13,588 bases of DNA from Candidatus Curtissbacteria bacterium RIFCSPHIGHO2_12_FULL_41_17 (GCA_001774945.1 MFBL01000035.1:1-13588); one strand, 5' to 3'; numbered from the stretch's first letter, positions 1 through 7,336 are shown. Notes: a model not told the origin generated them from the letters alone. Translations and numbers: made by a program.

Positions 1-1
1 T

Positions 2-202
2 GTTAATGTTGTTTTTTTCTTAAAACTTTTTTTTATTTTATTTGTAATTTTTTACACTTTTTTTGCTTTTATGCTTTTTAAACAGATTCAGTTAGTCACA
101 AAGGAATTTTATACACCTGTGATGCCTTTTTTAAAATTTATCGGCATTGTTAATTTTGGGATATCATTGGCGTTGATATTTCTGGTGATGGGACTTTTTT
201 AG
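2..202 (+). CDS. C-terminal end of small two-helix membrane protein (5' end outside window)
   Basis: An open frame enters from the left edge and ends at TAG 200-202, giving about 66 residues with no stop. It contains two hydrophobic stretches, one rich in Phe/Leu at the left (FFLKLFFILFVIFYTFFAF) and one at the C-terminus (GIVNFGISLALIFLVMGLF), joined by a polar linker with KQIQLVTKEF. This layout resembles the short two-helix proteins common in Microgenomates genomes (possibly DUF5657-like; that assignment is from memory and uncertain). The next gene starts two bases after the stop, so the two are probably cotranscribed and translationally coupled. Function unknown. Confidence 0.6.
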   Translation, partial: VNVVFFLKLFFILFVIFYTFFAFMLFKQIQLVTKEFYTPVMPFLKFIGIVNFGISLALIFLVMGLF

Positions 203-203
203 A

Positions 204-2027
204 ATGGATGAACTGCCCTTAAAAATAGAAAAGATTGCAGGACTTTCTGGTGATTCGACTGCCTGCGGAGTTTTTTCTAAAAGGATAACTTTAGTTGACG
301 GAACCATTGGAATTATTGCCAGCTGCGTTTTAATAAAAAACGGCAAAGAAGATGATCTTGCAACCCTCCTTAAAGATATTTTCGAGCTTTCAACTAAAAA
401 ACTGGAATCAGCAGGTCTTGGTGACGGAATTTTAGATGCGGTTGGGCTCTTTGGTGATGCCACGCGCGATTATCTGCAATCCAAACATCTGGAAGTGAGC
501 TTTGCCCATACTTTTTTTTACAAAAATGTAGCCTACATTGCCAAATTTGGCAATGCGGTAAGAATTTTTGTATTTGCTCCGCCTCGCGAAGCGGAGATCA
601 AATTTGAAAGCGGTTCCGGTCCCGTCAAAGAAGGTCAAATTTTTCTTGTGGCAACTGAAAAATTTTTGGAAAAATTTGATGTTGGCATCTTTAGAACTGA
701 GGGCGAAATTGATCTTAGTGAAATAATCGACGGTTTGGCGACGGAAATTTCCACTGAAAAAGAGCAAAGCGATATTGGAGCTTTTTTTTGCTTGGTAAAA
801 GAAGAAAAGCAACCCCCAAAGGCGGTGGAAGTTGCGCAAATCTTTGGTGAGGCTGAAGGAGAAGTACTTGAAGCTGTCGCTGGAGAACAAGATGAATCCG
901 CAAGTGAAAGGTACCAGCCTAAAGAAAAAAATAGATTTCTGAAAGCATTTTTAGCTGAGATTAAAAAACTTAAACGCGGCGATATCGGCGCAATTTTTCG
1001 CCTGAGAAGAAATATAGTACTGGTGATAGGTTTAATTGCGGTGATTTTGATAATTTCCGGCGGATTGACTATATGGCAAAAAATCCAGAGAGGGAAACTT
1101 TCTGAATTTAATCTTCACGTTAGCCAGGCATCAGCAAAATATACCGAGGCGCAGGCCATTGTTGAGCTTAATAGAGTCAAAGCGCGAGAAGTTTTAGGTG
1201 AAGCCGACAAAGAAATTAAGCTGGCGCTTGCGATTCAAAAAGATAACGAGAAGGCGAGGGAACTGGCAACTAATATTACCGATAAGCTTGCCCAGACAGA
1301 AGAATCGACAAATGTTAACCTCTCGGTTCTTTTTGAGGCACAAAGCCAGATAAATTCGCTGTCTTTTGCAGGGAAAAATCTGGCGGCATTTGCCGGTGAT
1401 AAAATTTTGATAGGTAATTTACAGGAACTTTCGACAATTGCCGGAGTCGGTGATACAGAAAGCGGTTTTGTTTTTGACAATAATGCTTTTATTTTAGCTG
1501 GCGGTAGAGTTTATAAGGTCGATTTAAAGACAGATAAAAAAGAAGAACTTTTTGAGTTTGCAGCCGCAAGCGATGTCGCCGTTTTTTTAGGGAATATTTA
1601 TTTGCCAGGCGGCGATCAGATCGCCAAATTTGTACCGGTCGAAGGTGGCTATAACCGGTCCGGTGATTACTTAGTCCAGAAAACAGAACTGAGTGCAAAC
1701 ACACGACTGGCAATCGACGGTTCCGTTTGGATAACAGCCGGTTCTAAGGTGCTTAATTTTTTAAGAGGCAACACGCAGAATTTTGAAATTTCCGGGCTTT
1801 CGACGCCGGTTGGTCATTTGGAGTCAATTTACACAAGCAGCAACTTAGATAATATTTATGTTGTTGACAAAACGAACTCGGCACTTTTAGTAATTTCCAA
1901 GGACGGGGTTTATAAGAAGGCTTACCAGTCGCCTGAGTTTGCCAAGGCCAGCGATATCGTTGTTTCAGATGACGAGGCGACAATGTATATTGCAGTTGGC
2001 AATAAAGTATTGACGGCAGAGCTTTAA
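204..2027 (+). CDS. Membrane-anchored PP2C-like / coiled-coil / beta-propeller-like protein
   Basis: A 607-residue protein in three parts. Residues 1 to about 205 have the alternating strand and helix pattern of a PP2C-type phosphatase domain (for example FYKNVAYIAKFGNAVRIFVF, then GQIFLVATEKF, then SDIGAFFCLV), but I do not see the usual metal-binding Asp motifs, so it may be catalytically dead. A charged linker follows, then one transmembrane helix at about 270-290 (NIVLVIGLIAVILIISGGL). After it come a coiled-coil-prone Ala/Glu/Lys region (about 295-370) and a C-terminal region (about 375-607) of repeating beta hairpins that reads like a beta-propeller. The predicted topology is a cytoplasmic N-terminal domain and an extracytoplasmic propeller. 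Start: ATG two bases after the upstream stop, no clear Shine-Dalgarno, so coupling is likely. Substrate and pathway unknown. Confidence 0.75.
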   Translation: MDELPLKIEKIAGLSGDSTACGVFSKRITLVDGTIGIIASCVLIKNGKEDDLATLLKDIFELSTKKLESAGLGDGILDAVGLFGDATRDYLQSKHLEVSFAHTFFYKNVAYIAKFGNAVRIFVFAPPREAEIKFESGSGPVKEGQIFLVATEKFLEKFDVGIFRTEGEIDLSEIIDGLATEISTEKEQSDIGAFFCLVKEEKQPPKAVEVAQIFGEAEGEVLEAVAGEQDESASERYQPKEKNRFLKAFLAEIKKLKRGDIGAIFRLRRNIVLVIGLIAVILIISGGLTIWQKIQRGKLSEFNLHVSQASAKYTEAQAIVELNRVKAREVLGEADKEIKLALAIQKDNEKARELATNITDKLAQTEESTNVNLSVLFEAQSQINSLSFAGKNLAAFAGDKILIGNLQELSTIAGVGDTESGFVFDNNAFILAGGRVYKVDLKTDKKEELFEFAAASDVAVFLGNIYLPGGDQIAKFVPVEGGYNRSGDYLVQKTELSANTRLAIDGSVWITAGSKVLNFLRGNTQNFEISGLSTPVGHLESIYTSSNLDNIYVVDKTNSALLVISKDGVYKKAYQSPEFAKASDIVVSDDEATMYIAVGNKVLTAEL

Positions 2028-2033
2028 GACTTT

Positions 2034-2062
2034 TTGAATTTACTCCTCAATTTTGGTAGAAT
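2034..2062 (+). promoter_or_regulatory. Promoter of tmRNA
   Basis: TTGAAT at 2034-2039 and TAGAAT at 2057-2062 are separated by 17 bases, and TG precedes the -10 with one base between (extended -10). The predicted start is near 2069, leaving a leader of about 38 bases to be removed by RNase P before the mature tmRNA 5' end at 2107. Confidence 0.7.
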
Positions 2063-2106
2063 GCTCTTTGCTATTGGCCATTAGCTATTAGCGATAAGCG
2101 CTTTTA

Positions 2107-2498
2107 GGGGATGTATTGTTTCGACAGGATAGCACATTAAAAACTGCAAGCCGAATACGATTCTAAAGTGCGTAGTCTTTGAATCAAACTTAAGTGCAAA
2201 AAACATATTTGCACGACTGGCCTCCCTTTTTAGGGTTGCGCCGGTAGCTCCAGTATTTGCCTAAAAACAAAGCTTGAGCTTGTCTCTTGGGCTTTTTCTC
2301 GGTGAGGCTTTCGAGGCACAAACTTAGCCGAGAGTAGGTCTTCAGCCTTGATCAGGCTTCAGACTGAAACTGCCGATCTTTGCGCTGGTTTCACCTGTCA
2401 ATCGGTTAAAGACTTGCGCGAGAACTAAAAGATTGACCAAGCTTGTAGATGTTTTTGATTAGTTGTTCTGGACGCCGAGTCACACTCGGCCATCTCCA
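2107..2498 (+). ncRNA. ssrA: tmRNA (transfer-messenger RNA)
   Basis: The RNA rescues stalled ribosomes with SmpB. The 5' acceptor strand GGGGATG (2107-2113) pairs with CATCTCC (2491-2497), giving a G3:U70 wobble, the alanine identity signal, followed by discriminator A2498. CCA is not encoded. The conserved 5' segment TTTCGACAGG follows the acceptor, and CTTGTAGA and TGGACG precede the T arm as in other tmRNAs. The T stem GCCGA/TCGGC (2474-2478, 2486-2490) closes a loop GTCACAC, which lacks the normal TTCRA pattern seen in all tRNAs in this window. A tag reading frame begins at GCA 2196. The convergent smpB gene lies about 280 bases downstream. About 392 nt, a normal size for a one-piece tmRNA. 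Confidence 0.93.
2196..2264 (+). other. tmRNA tag-peptide reading frame
   Basis: From resume codon GCA (2196-2198), preceded by CTTAAGT, an open frame of 22 codons ends at TAA 2262-2264. The predicted tag begins AKNIFARLAS and ends VAPVAPVFA, so the C-terminus is small and hydrophobic, as expected for a proteolysis signal. It is about twice the length of the E. coli tag. The resume codon was chosen by its position and its Ala identity; alternative frames were not tested by structure modelling. Confidence 0.72.
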
Positions 2499-2526
2499 CA
2501 CTTCTGTCCGATCGGAGGTGAATATA

Positions 2527-2703
2527 TTGACACCTGAGAATTTAGAAAAAGTCCCTAGACCAGATGTTCAAAAAATCTCCGATAGTTTAAGAAAGTCTTT
2601 TGACCGTGAGTTGAAACCCGCACTGGAAAGATTGAGACAGTGGCGAGCGAGGTCGAGAAACTCTAATATCTATGTTGGTCCGTGCGATGGAATAGTAGAT
2701 TGA
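2527..2703 (+). CDS. Small charged protein, TTG start, downstream of tmRNA
   Basis: A 58-residue ORF starting at TTG 2527 and ending at TGA 2701-2703. It is preceded by GGAGGTGA (2514-2521), an eight-base Shine-Dalgarno spaced eight bases (after GGAGG) from the start, the strongest ribosome binding site in the window. An in-frame ATG at 2449 lies inside the tmRNA and is not a credible start. The product is rich in Arg, Lys and Glu, with a probable helix around KISDSLRKSFDRELKPALER followed by LRQWRARSR. No family recognised. It begins 29 bases after the tmRNA 3' end and may be transcribed by readthrough from the tmRNA promoter. Confidence 0.55.
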   Translation: MTPENLEKVPRPDVQKISDSLRKSFDRELKPALERLRQWRARSRNSNIYVGPCDGIVD

Positions 2704-2710
2704 CCCACTT

Positions 2711-2764
2711 AGGACCCTAGTAGGGACCGTCCTGAAATAGATTACTGCAACAATCCAATTTCAG
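2711..2764. terminator. Hairpins between convergent genes, possible bidirectional terminator
   Basis: AGGAC (2711-2715) pairs with GTCCT (2729-2733) around a CCC/GGG core, and CTGAAAT (2732-2738) pairs with ATTTCAG (2758-2764). They overlap, so only one can form at a time. There is no clear U tract, so the terminator role rests on position between the tmRNA/small-ORF unit and smpB. Confidence 0.35.
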
Positions 2765-2778
2765 CATAGTTGTATTTG

Positions 2779-3219
2779 CTATCCTTTCTTCCCACGCAGT
2801 TCCCTCTCAATTTCCCGCTCCACAGTTTTCTTTTTTAAAGCCAGCCGTTTGTCAAATTTGGCTTTTGATTTGGCAAGTCCAAGCTCAACTTTTGCAAGAT
2901 TTCTTTTAATGTAAATTGAAAGAGGTACAATCGTCAGATTCCCTCCAGAAATTTTCCCCTGCCAATTTAGAATTTGTTTTCTATGGAGAAGAAGTTTGCG
3001 CTCTCGCCTTTCGTCTGAATATTTTTGAGAACCCATCCAGGGATAAATGTGGGCATTAACAAGAAAAAGTTCATCATCTTTAATTCTTGCAAATGATTGG
3101 GAAATGTTGGCCCTTCCTGCCCTAATCGATTTAATTTCGGCGCCTTTAAGAGCGATTCCGGCTTCGACTTTTTCTAAAATTTGGTACTTGTGGAAGGCTT
3201 TGCGATTAACAATCTTCAC
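2779..3219 (-). CDS. smpB: SsrA-binding protein SmpB
   Basis: A 146-residue protein, the usual length for SmpB, which binds the tRNA-like part of tmRNA and places it in the ribosomal A site during trans-translation. Family motifs are visible: EAGIALKGAEIKSIRAGRAN near residues 19-38, the ARIKDDELFLVNAHI strand, RRERKLLLHRKQI, a YIKRNLAKVELGLAKSKAKF segment and the DKR signature, then the basic C-terminal tail that folds in the decoding channel. The start is GTG 3217-3219; no Shine-Dalgarno is visible. It lies 14 bases after the end of the upstream gene on the same strand, so the two probably form an operon. Its partner ssrA is the next gene on the opposite strand. Confidence 0.95.
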   Translation of the reverse strand: MKIVNRKAFHKYQILEKVEAGIALKGAEIKSIRAGRANISQSFARIKDDELFLVNAHIYPWMGSQKYSDERRERKLLLHRKQILNWQGKISGGNLTIVPLSIYIKRNLAKVELGLAKSKAKFDKRLALKKKTVEREIERELRGKKG

Positions 3220-3233
3220 GTGAATAATTTGAC

Positions 3234-4865
3234 TTAAGTTTTGACAGGTTCAGCAGTGGTAGATGTACCCATTTTTGCCTCCACTAATTTCTTATAAGCG
3301 GATAAAATATCCTCGTGTGTAAGACCACGGTTTGTAAGATAAAGTGCGACTTGATTGGCTATCCATTCTCGGGCGGTGTTTTGAATTGCTTCAACCATTT
3401 GACGACTGTCAGAGATATAGGGAATATCAGAGTAATTTTCATAGCATAAATACCAAAGTTTGGAATGGAGAGCACTTTCCAGATTTCTTTGGAGTTCTTC
3501 TACAAAATCAACCTCTTGGCCGGTTTCCTCGGCTTCTTTAGCAAGAGCCTCATCAAAGGAAACCCTGTTTTCCTGAAGATACTCCGCCATTTCTTGAGCA
3601 CCATCTTCCATTGTCGAATCAAGTTCCAAGTCAAGTGCTCTTTGAAGGTTTGGTTGATCGGACAATTTATGAAGAGGAAGATGTTCCAGATAGGACATAG
3701 TTAACGCCTCAAAAAAGTTAGGGGCAATTCGTGGACCTAGATTTTCCTGAAACCAAGTTTTCTCATCTCGATGGAAAGGTACTCGGCCAGGGTGAAAAAT
3801 TTTATCAAGGTCGGCAAGGAGTTCTTGGAAATCTTTTTGCTGACCTTCGGCCCCTTCCTTTTGGGGTTTGACGCTGTCTAAATCATAAATACTACCCACC
3901 AAGGAAACGTTATGTCCAGTTAAAAAATCGTGATAAAGGCCAATCCCATGAAGTTTTGCGAGATTGGCCCCGAGGCGAGCTGGTAAATAATCTGTGAAGT
4001 AACGTTCAATATCCTCGTCCTTGCCGGCATCAAAAACCTGTGGTGGCCGGTTTTGTTGTCTGGCCTCAATTTTTTCCCTTTGATTGACGAAGCCAAAGAC
4101 CCTTGACATTATTCTGGTCAAATCTTGGATACTTTTGATCTGGTGTAGGTCCCGAAATCTCTCAGCAACCTGCAGAGAGCGGACAGAAAAATAGAAATCT
4201 GTACTTTGAAGATAAGCATCGATTCTTGGAAGATCATCCTCTTTGAGTTCTTGGTCAGTCGCGAATATGCCGTGTCGCCTGACTTGGTTTTGAATATCTT
4301 GGCGTGCTCTTGAAAGTAAAATGGCCTTAAACTCTTCGATAGTGAGACGTCGTCCGTCGACTATTACCTCTTTAGGTTTGATTATAAGCTCTGCTTTCTC
4401 GGTCTCAACGCCTGCTGCCCTTAAGGTCTGGGAATTTTTGATTGCAGTTTCTAAAAGAGGTTTATCTTGAAGTCCGATAACTTTGAATTTGAAGGGGCTA
4501 TATTGATCTGTGTCTATGTATGTGTCTTCTAAGTTGTTTCCTTTAATGCCGAGGGAGCCGTAAATAATACCATGTTTATCAGACCAAATTACTCCAGCAC
4601 CTAGATCAATTTCAAAAGAACGGCCATGCTCTGGAGAAGTTTTTACAAGCTGAACAGGACTTGGTTTTCTTTCAACAAGTGTTCCAGGTGCGACACTGAC
4701 GACAGAAAAAATTGGGCTAGTCTTTTCTATACCGTTTTTAATAAACGGAAACCAATCCGGTTCTTCCTGAATGCCAAATAGATCGACAACTTCACCCGAT
4801 ACGGGTACTGTTTCTTTCGGCTGATAGACTTGAGGATTAACTAATTCCCCAGTTTGTTCTGCCAT
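3234..4865 (-). CDS. Protein with kinase-like catalytic core, function unknown
   Basis: A 543-residue soluble protein. The centre contains LAKLHGIGLYHDFLTGHNVS, with H312, D313 and N319 arranged like the HxDxxxxN catalytic loop of protein-kinase-like and aminoglycoside-phosphotransferase-type enzymes. YDLDSV follows, with D328 and D330 in the position of the metal-binding DFG-type motif. I do not see a clear glycine-rich loop or N-lobe lysine. The N-terminal third appears beta-rich and the C-terminal part is Glu-rich and helical. Substrate unknown; it could also be a pseudokinase. The ATG start is exactly six bases after a TATAAT box, suggesting a leaderless mRNA. It is divergent from comF and upstream of smpB in a probable two-gene operon. 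Confidence 0.65.
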   Translation of the reverse strand: MAEQTGELVNPQVYQPKETVPVSGEVVDLFGIQEEPDWFPFIKNGIEKTSPIFSVVSVAPGTLVERKPSPVQLVKTSPEHGRSFEIDLGAGVIWSDKHGIIYGSLGIKGNNLEDTYIDTDQYSPFKFKVIGLQDKPLLETAIKNSQTLRAAGVETEKAELIIKPKEVIVDGRRLTIEEFKAILLSRARQDIQNQVRRHGIFATDQELKEDDLPRIDAYLQSTDFYFSVRSLQVAERFRDLHQIKSIQDLTRIMSRVFGFVNQREKIEARQQNRPPQVFDAGKDEDIERYFTDYLPARLGANLAKLHGIGLYHDFLTGHNVSLVGSIYDLDSVKPQKEGAEGQQKDFQELLADLDKIFHPGRVPFHRDEKTWFQENLGPRIAPNFFEALTMSYLEHLPLHKLSDQPNLQRALDLELDSTMEDGAQEMAEYLQENRVSFDEALAKEAEETGQEVDFVEELQRNLESALHSKLWYLCYENYSDIPYISDSRQMVEAIQNTAREWIANQVALYLTNRGLTHEDILSAYKKLVEAKMGTSTTAEPVKT

Positions 4866-4871
4866 ACTTCA

Positions 4872-4877
4872 ATTATA
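4872..4877 (-). promoter_or_regulatory. -10 box of the kinase-like/smpB operon
   Basis: Perfect TATAAT on the minus strand, ending six bases before the ATG at 4865. Transcription would begin at or next to the start codon, giving a leaderless message. No convincing -35 hexamer is visible. Confidence 0.55.
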
Positions 4878-4939
4878 ATCTTATTGGCGGTTCCAAATAA
4901 GATCGCTCTAAAATTGCTTTTTGATCTGTGGGAGGCATT

Positions 4940-5680
4940 ATGGTTGGTTTTCTTGATCTTCTTTTTCCCAAGCGGTGCGTTAACTGCGGCAGGCTCGGCG
5001 GCTATCTTTGCAGGGAGTGTTTTTCCAAGATCGAATACGTTGATAAGCCGGTTTGCCCAGTATGTCAGAGGCAAGCGGTAGGCGGCAAAACCCATCCGGG
5101 ATGTCAAAGACCGTACGGACTTGATGGACTGGTTGTGGCCGCAAGATACAGGGGTGCAGTCAAGAGGGCGATTGCCAAAGTGAAATATAAATGGGCATAT
5201 GATATTGGTAATTTACTGGTTGATCTACTAGTTGCCAGTCTTTGGAAATTCGATCTGTCTAAAGATGTTATTTTGGTGCCGGTACCTCTCCACAGACGAC
5301 GAGAAAAATGGCGGGGTTTTAATCAGTCGAGGATTTTAGCTAAGTCTTTGGCCAAAAAGTTTGGGGTAGACTTGCGAGATGTTCTCATAAGAACAAGGGA
5401 AACCCAGAGTCAAGTTGGATTAAAAAGAGACGAGAGAAAAAAGAATGTCAAAGGGGCATTTGCCCTTCGACAAGCCGGGCAAAAAAAGAGGAGATCCTTC
5501 GACTTCGTCGCGTCGAGACGCAACTTCGCTCAGGATAAAATTATTGCTGGAGTGATCGGCGAGAATATAATTTTAGTTGATGATGTTTATACCAGCGGTG
5601 CCACAATTAATGAATGCGCAAAAGTTTTAAAAAAAGCCGGTGCAAAAAGTGTTTGGGCTATGGCTGTGGCGCTGGGGTAG
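4940..5680 (+). CDS. comF: ComF family phosphoribosyltransferase-like protein
   Basis: A 246-residue ComF homologue; the family is linked to DNA uptake/competence and carries a phosphoribosyltransferase fold. The N-terminus has the LLFP motif followed by cysteine pairs C13/C16, C24/C27 and C39/C42, a zinc-ribbon layout. PVPLHRRREKWRGFNQS and LIRTRETQSQVGLKRDER are family signatures. IILVDDVYTSGAT (D214, D215) is the PRPP-binding loop. I prefer ATG 4940 over in-frame GTG 4928, because GGGAGG at 4930-4935 serves as Shine-Dalgarno (spacing four) and GTG overlaps it. Odd feature: about residues 186-199 (RSFDFVASRRNFAQ) are encoded by a dispersed-repeat sequence inserted in frame just before the PRPP loop. 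The membrane glycosyltransferase begins 17 bases downstream. Confidence 0.9.
   Translation: MVGFLDLLFPKRCVNCGRLGGYLCRECFSKIEYVDKPVCPVCQRQAVGGKTHPGCQRPYGLDGLVVAARYRGAVKRAIAKVKYKWAYDIGNLLVDLLVASLWKFDLSKDVILVPVPLHRRREKWRGFNQSRILAKSLAKKFGVDLRDVLIRTRETQSQVGLKRDERKKNVKGAFALRQAGQKKRRSFDFVASRRNFAQDKIIAGVIGENIILVDDVYTSGATINECAKVLKKAGAKSVWAMAVALG
5495..5535. repeat. Dispersed hairpin repeat inserted in frame in comF
   Basis: TCCTTCGAC (5495-5503) and GCTCAGGA (5528-5535) match the two ends of the repeat family found at 10911-11038, 11531-11577 and 13248-13299. The centre has a GCGTC/GACGC hairpin (5510-5520). It adds residues that ComF proteins normally lack while keeping the reading frame. Confidence 0.6.
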
Positions 5681-5697
5681 GGAAAATCGTCTAAATT

Positions 5698-6888
5698 ATG
5701 GATTTTGTTAAGAAGAATAAATTTTTGTTAATTTACTTTTTATTTTTCCTAATTTTCAATGTATTACTCTACCTTTTCATCCAAAATTTCAATCAAACTA
5801 TAAAGTTTAACAATCTCAACTATAAATACAATGCCCATCACTATTTTCAGGATGAACGTATTAACGGCGGACCTTTTAATTTATTGAGGGCTTTGGGACA
5901 GTACGATGCCCAATGGTATTTAAAGGTCGCAAATTCGGGTTATCCCAAGGACCCTGAAAATACGAATCTTAGTGATAAAAGTGAGATGGGTAGTTTAAGT
6001 TATGCTTTCTTCCCTTTATACCCTTTGCTACTGTTTTTGTTCAATAAGGTTTTTGCCAATATAGAGACTAGTGCATTTATTCTCTCGAACATTCTGCTGC
6101 TAGTAAATTTCATAAGCTTGATTTATGTCGTTGGAAAATTATTTTCAAAACAGATCGCCTACAAGGCAGTTTTTCTGTTGTTTACTTTTCCATTCGCCAT
6201 TTTTTTCAGGAGTTATTTTACGGAAGGATTACAACTTTTTCTTCTAATCTGGTTTAGTTATTTTTTAGTTAAGAAAAGATGGGTAAAATCGGCAATCTTT
6301 TTATCTTTTTTAACTATTACGAAAGGCAATGTTATCCTATTAACAATTTTATTTTTTTATACTTGTTTTCGGGAAGTTAAGCCAAAGAGTTTTTTTAAAA
6401 AGGACATGATGGCCTTGCTCGCAATCGTTTTTGCCCCGTTTTTGTTGTGGATTGCGTTTAACTATATCTACACCGGTAATCCTTTGTACTTTTACAATAT
6501 ACGCAGTGAGTGGTTTAAGCCGAGTTTTCCTCTCTTGCCTCTGCTTTGGAATTTTGCGCTGCTCTTTTATTATCCGGCACTACCATTCCACTCCTTCCAT
6601 CTCTCAATGATTGATTATTTATCAGTTATTCTTATTCTTTTGCTTTTGTTTAAAAGTAAAAAATTGTTGGGATATAAGCTTTGGTGGATGAGTTTTTTAC
6701 TATGGATAACACCATTATTAGTTACAGATACCATGTCATACACTAGATATGAGATTGTTTCTTTTCCCATTTTTATTTATCTTGCCCATGTTTTAAAGAA
6801 AATCAGCTACTTTATTGTTCTTGGCGTGTTTTTAATTGGGCTTTTTGTTGCTTCAATCCTGTTTGTTAATTGGTATTGGTTGGGGTAG
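5698..6888 (+). CDS. PIG-V-like GT-C membrane glycosyltransferase
   Basis: A 396-residue polytopic membrane protein with about nine or ten hydrophobic helices, starting with a helix at residues 9-28. The first extracytoplasmic loop has GQYDAQWYLKVANSGY with D70, matching the WDAxWYxxIAxxGY motif of PIG-V/GT-C mannosyltransferases, where the acidic residue is catalytic. FFPLYPLL (from residue 104), FRSYFTEGLQLFLLIW (E176), the TKGN turn and RYEIVSFPIFIY also match this group. It likely transfers a sugar from a polyprenyl-phosphate donor onto a lipid or surface glycan; donor and acceptor cannot be told from sequence. The coding is more A+T-rich than its neighbours, expected partly from hydrophobic codons. 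Weak GGAAAA precedes the start; probably cotranscribed with comF. Confidence 0.75.
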   Translation: MDFVKKNKFLLIYFLFFLIFNVLLYLFIQNFNQTIKFNNLNYKYNAHHYFQDERINGGPFNLLRALGQYDAQWYLKVANSGYPKDPENTNLSDKSEMGSLSYAFFPLYPLLLFLFNKVFANIETSAFILSNILLLVNFISLIYVVGKLFSKQIAYKAVFLLFTFPFAIFFRSYFTEGLQLFLLIWFSYFLVKKRWVKSAIFLSFLTITKGNVILLTILFFYTCFREVKPKSFFKKDMMALLAIVFAPFLLWIAFNYIYTGNPLYFYNIRSEWFKPSFPLLPLLWNFALLFYYPALPFHSFHLSMIDYLSVILILLLLFKSKKLLGYKLWWMSFLLWITPLLVTDTMSYTRYEIVSFPIFIYLAHVLKKISYFIVLGVFLIGLFVASILFVNWYWLG

Positions 6889-6920
6889 CGAATAATCTGC
6901 GCTGCCTAGTTGATTTATGG

Positions 6921-6963
6921 TGAGCCGATTCGGTCTGAGCCTCACGGTCGAAGACTTGTCGAA
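6921..6963 (+). repeat. Long repeat, copy 1 (43 bp)
   Basis: Starts TGAGCCGATTCGGTCTGAGC and ends GACTTGTCGAA. It matches 7747-7788 with a single C inserted. It contains CCGA/TCGG and TGAGC/GCTCA inverted repeats and the GTCGAA end shared with the shorter dispersed repeats. Confidence 0.85.
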
Positions 6964-6965
6964 CC

Positions 6966-6977
6966 ACTATGTTGGAA
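6966..6977 (+). repeat. ACTATGTTGGAA motif, copy 1
   Basis: Twelve bases also present at 11936-11947 and 12619-12630, in the same orientation. Here it directly follows the long repeat. The rest of 6889-7099 holds no convincing gene; a 43-codon frame at 6917-7048 is built half from the repeat. Confidence 0.6.
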
Positions 6978-7099
6978 CTTATTTTAAGCAGCAATTAGAG
7001 CAAATGTCCATTGCACCCCAACTTCAACCAGTCACCATTCAGGTTTAAATTATACTACCTTTTTGTAGAATATTAGGCGTTTTCGAACTTAGAATTGTA

Positions 7100-7324
7100 T
7101 TAGATTGAGGTAAACTTGCTGGGAAAATCAGACGTGACCCTGAGCGATTCAAGATTCTTTTTAGGCAACTTTTTAGAAGCATCCAAAATCTCAATTCCTA
7201 TCATCTCTTTACCTGCATAATCCACTAAAAAATCTTCACTCACTTCCTCCGTTCGAGTGCTTTTTTTATTCTCTGTAAAATAAATATACATGGCATCCGC
7301 CACGGAATCATATGTTACTTTCAT
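7100..7324 (-). CDS. DUF2283 family protein, putative antitoxin
   Basis: A 74-residue protein with the DUF2283 pattern: MKVTYDSVADAMYIYF at the N-terminus, then EEVSEDFLVDYAGKEMIGIE and ILDASKK. The family is found beside DUF4258 or other RelE/BrnT-like genes and is thought to act as antitoxin, though biochemical proof is thin. It starts at ATG 7324, 12 bases after the stop of the DUF4258 gene. TAGAAT lies nine bases before the start on the minus strand and could be an internal promoter; no Shine-Dalgarno is visible. The C-terminal 20 residues are less conserved and basic. Confidence 0.75.
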   Translation of the reverse strand: MKVTYDSVADAMYIYFTENKKSTRTEEVSEDFLVDYAGKEMIGIEILDASKKLPKKNLESLRVTSDFPSKFTSI

Positions 7325-7336
7325 AGCATTGATATT

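Noticed and set aside
432..890. Minus-strand frame opposite the PP2C-like gene
   Set aside because: Shadow of the real gene with a low-complexity, Phe/Lys-rich product and no homology pattern.
2449..2526. Longer version of the small ORF starting at ATG 2449
   Set aside because: That start lies inside the tmRNA 3' domain; the TTG at 2527 has the strong Shine-Dalgarno.
5462..5479. Second repeat copy in comF at GCCCTTCGACAAGC
   Set aside because: Short match to the repeat end only, without the partner end; may be chance.
6917..7048. A 43-codon plus-strand frame with a plausible C-terminus (LQPVTIQV)
   Set aside because: Half is made of the long repeat, it has no start signal and no recognised family; perhaps the worn end of a lost gene, but not supportable.
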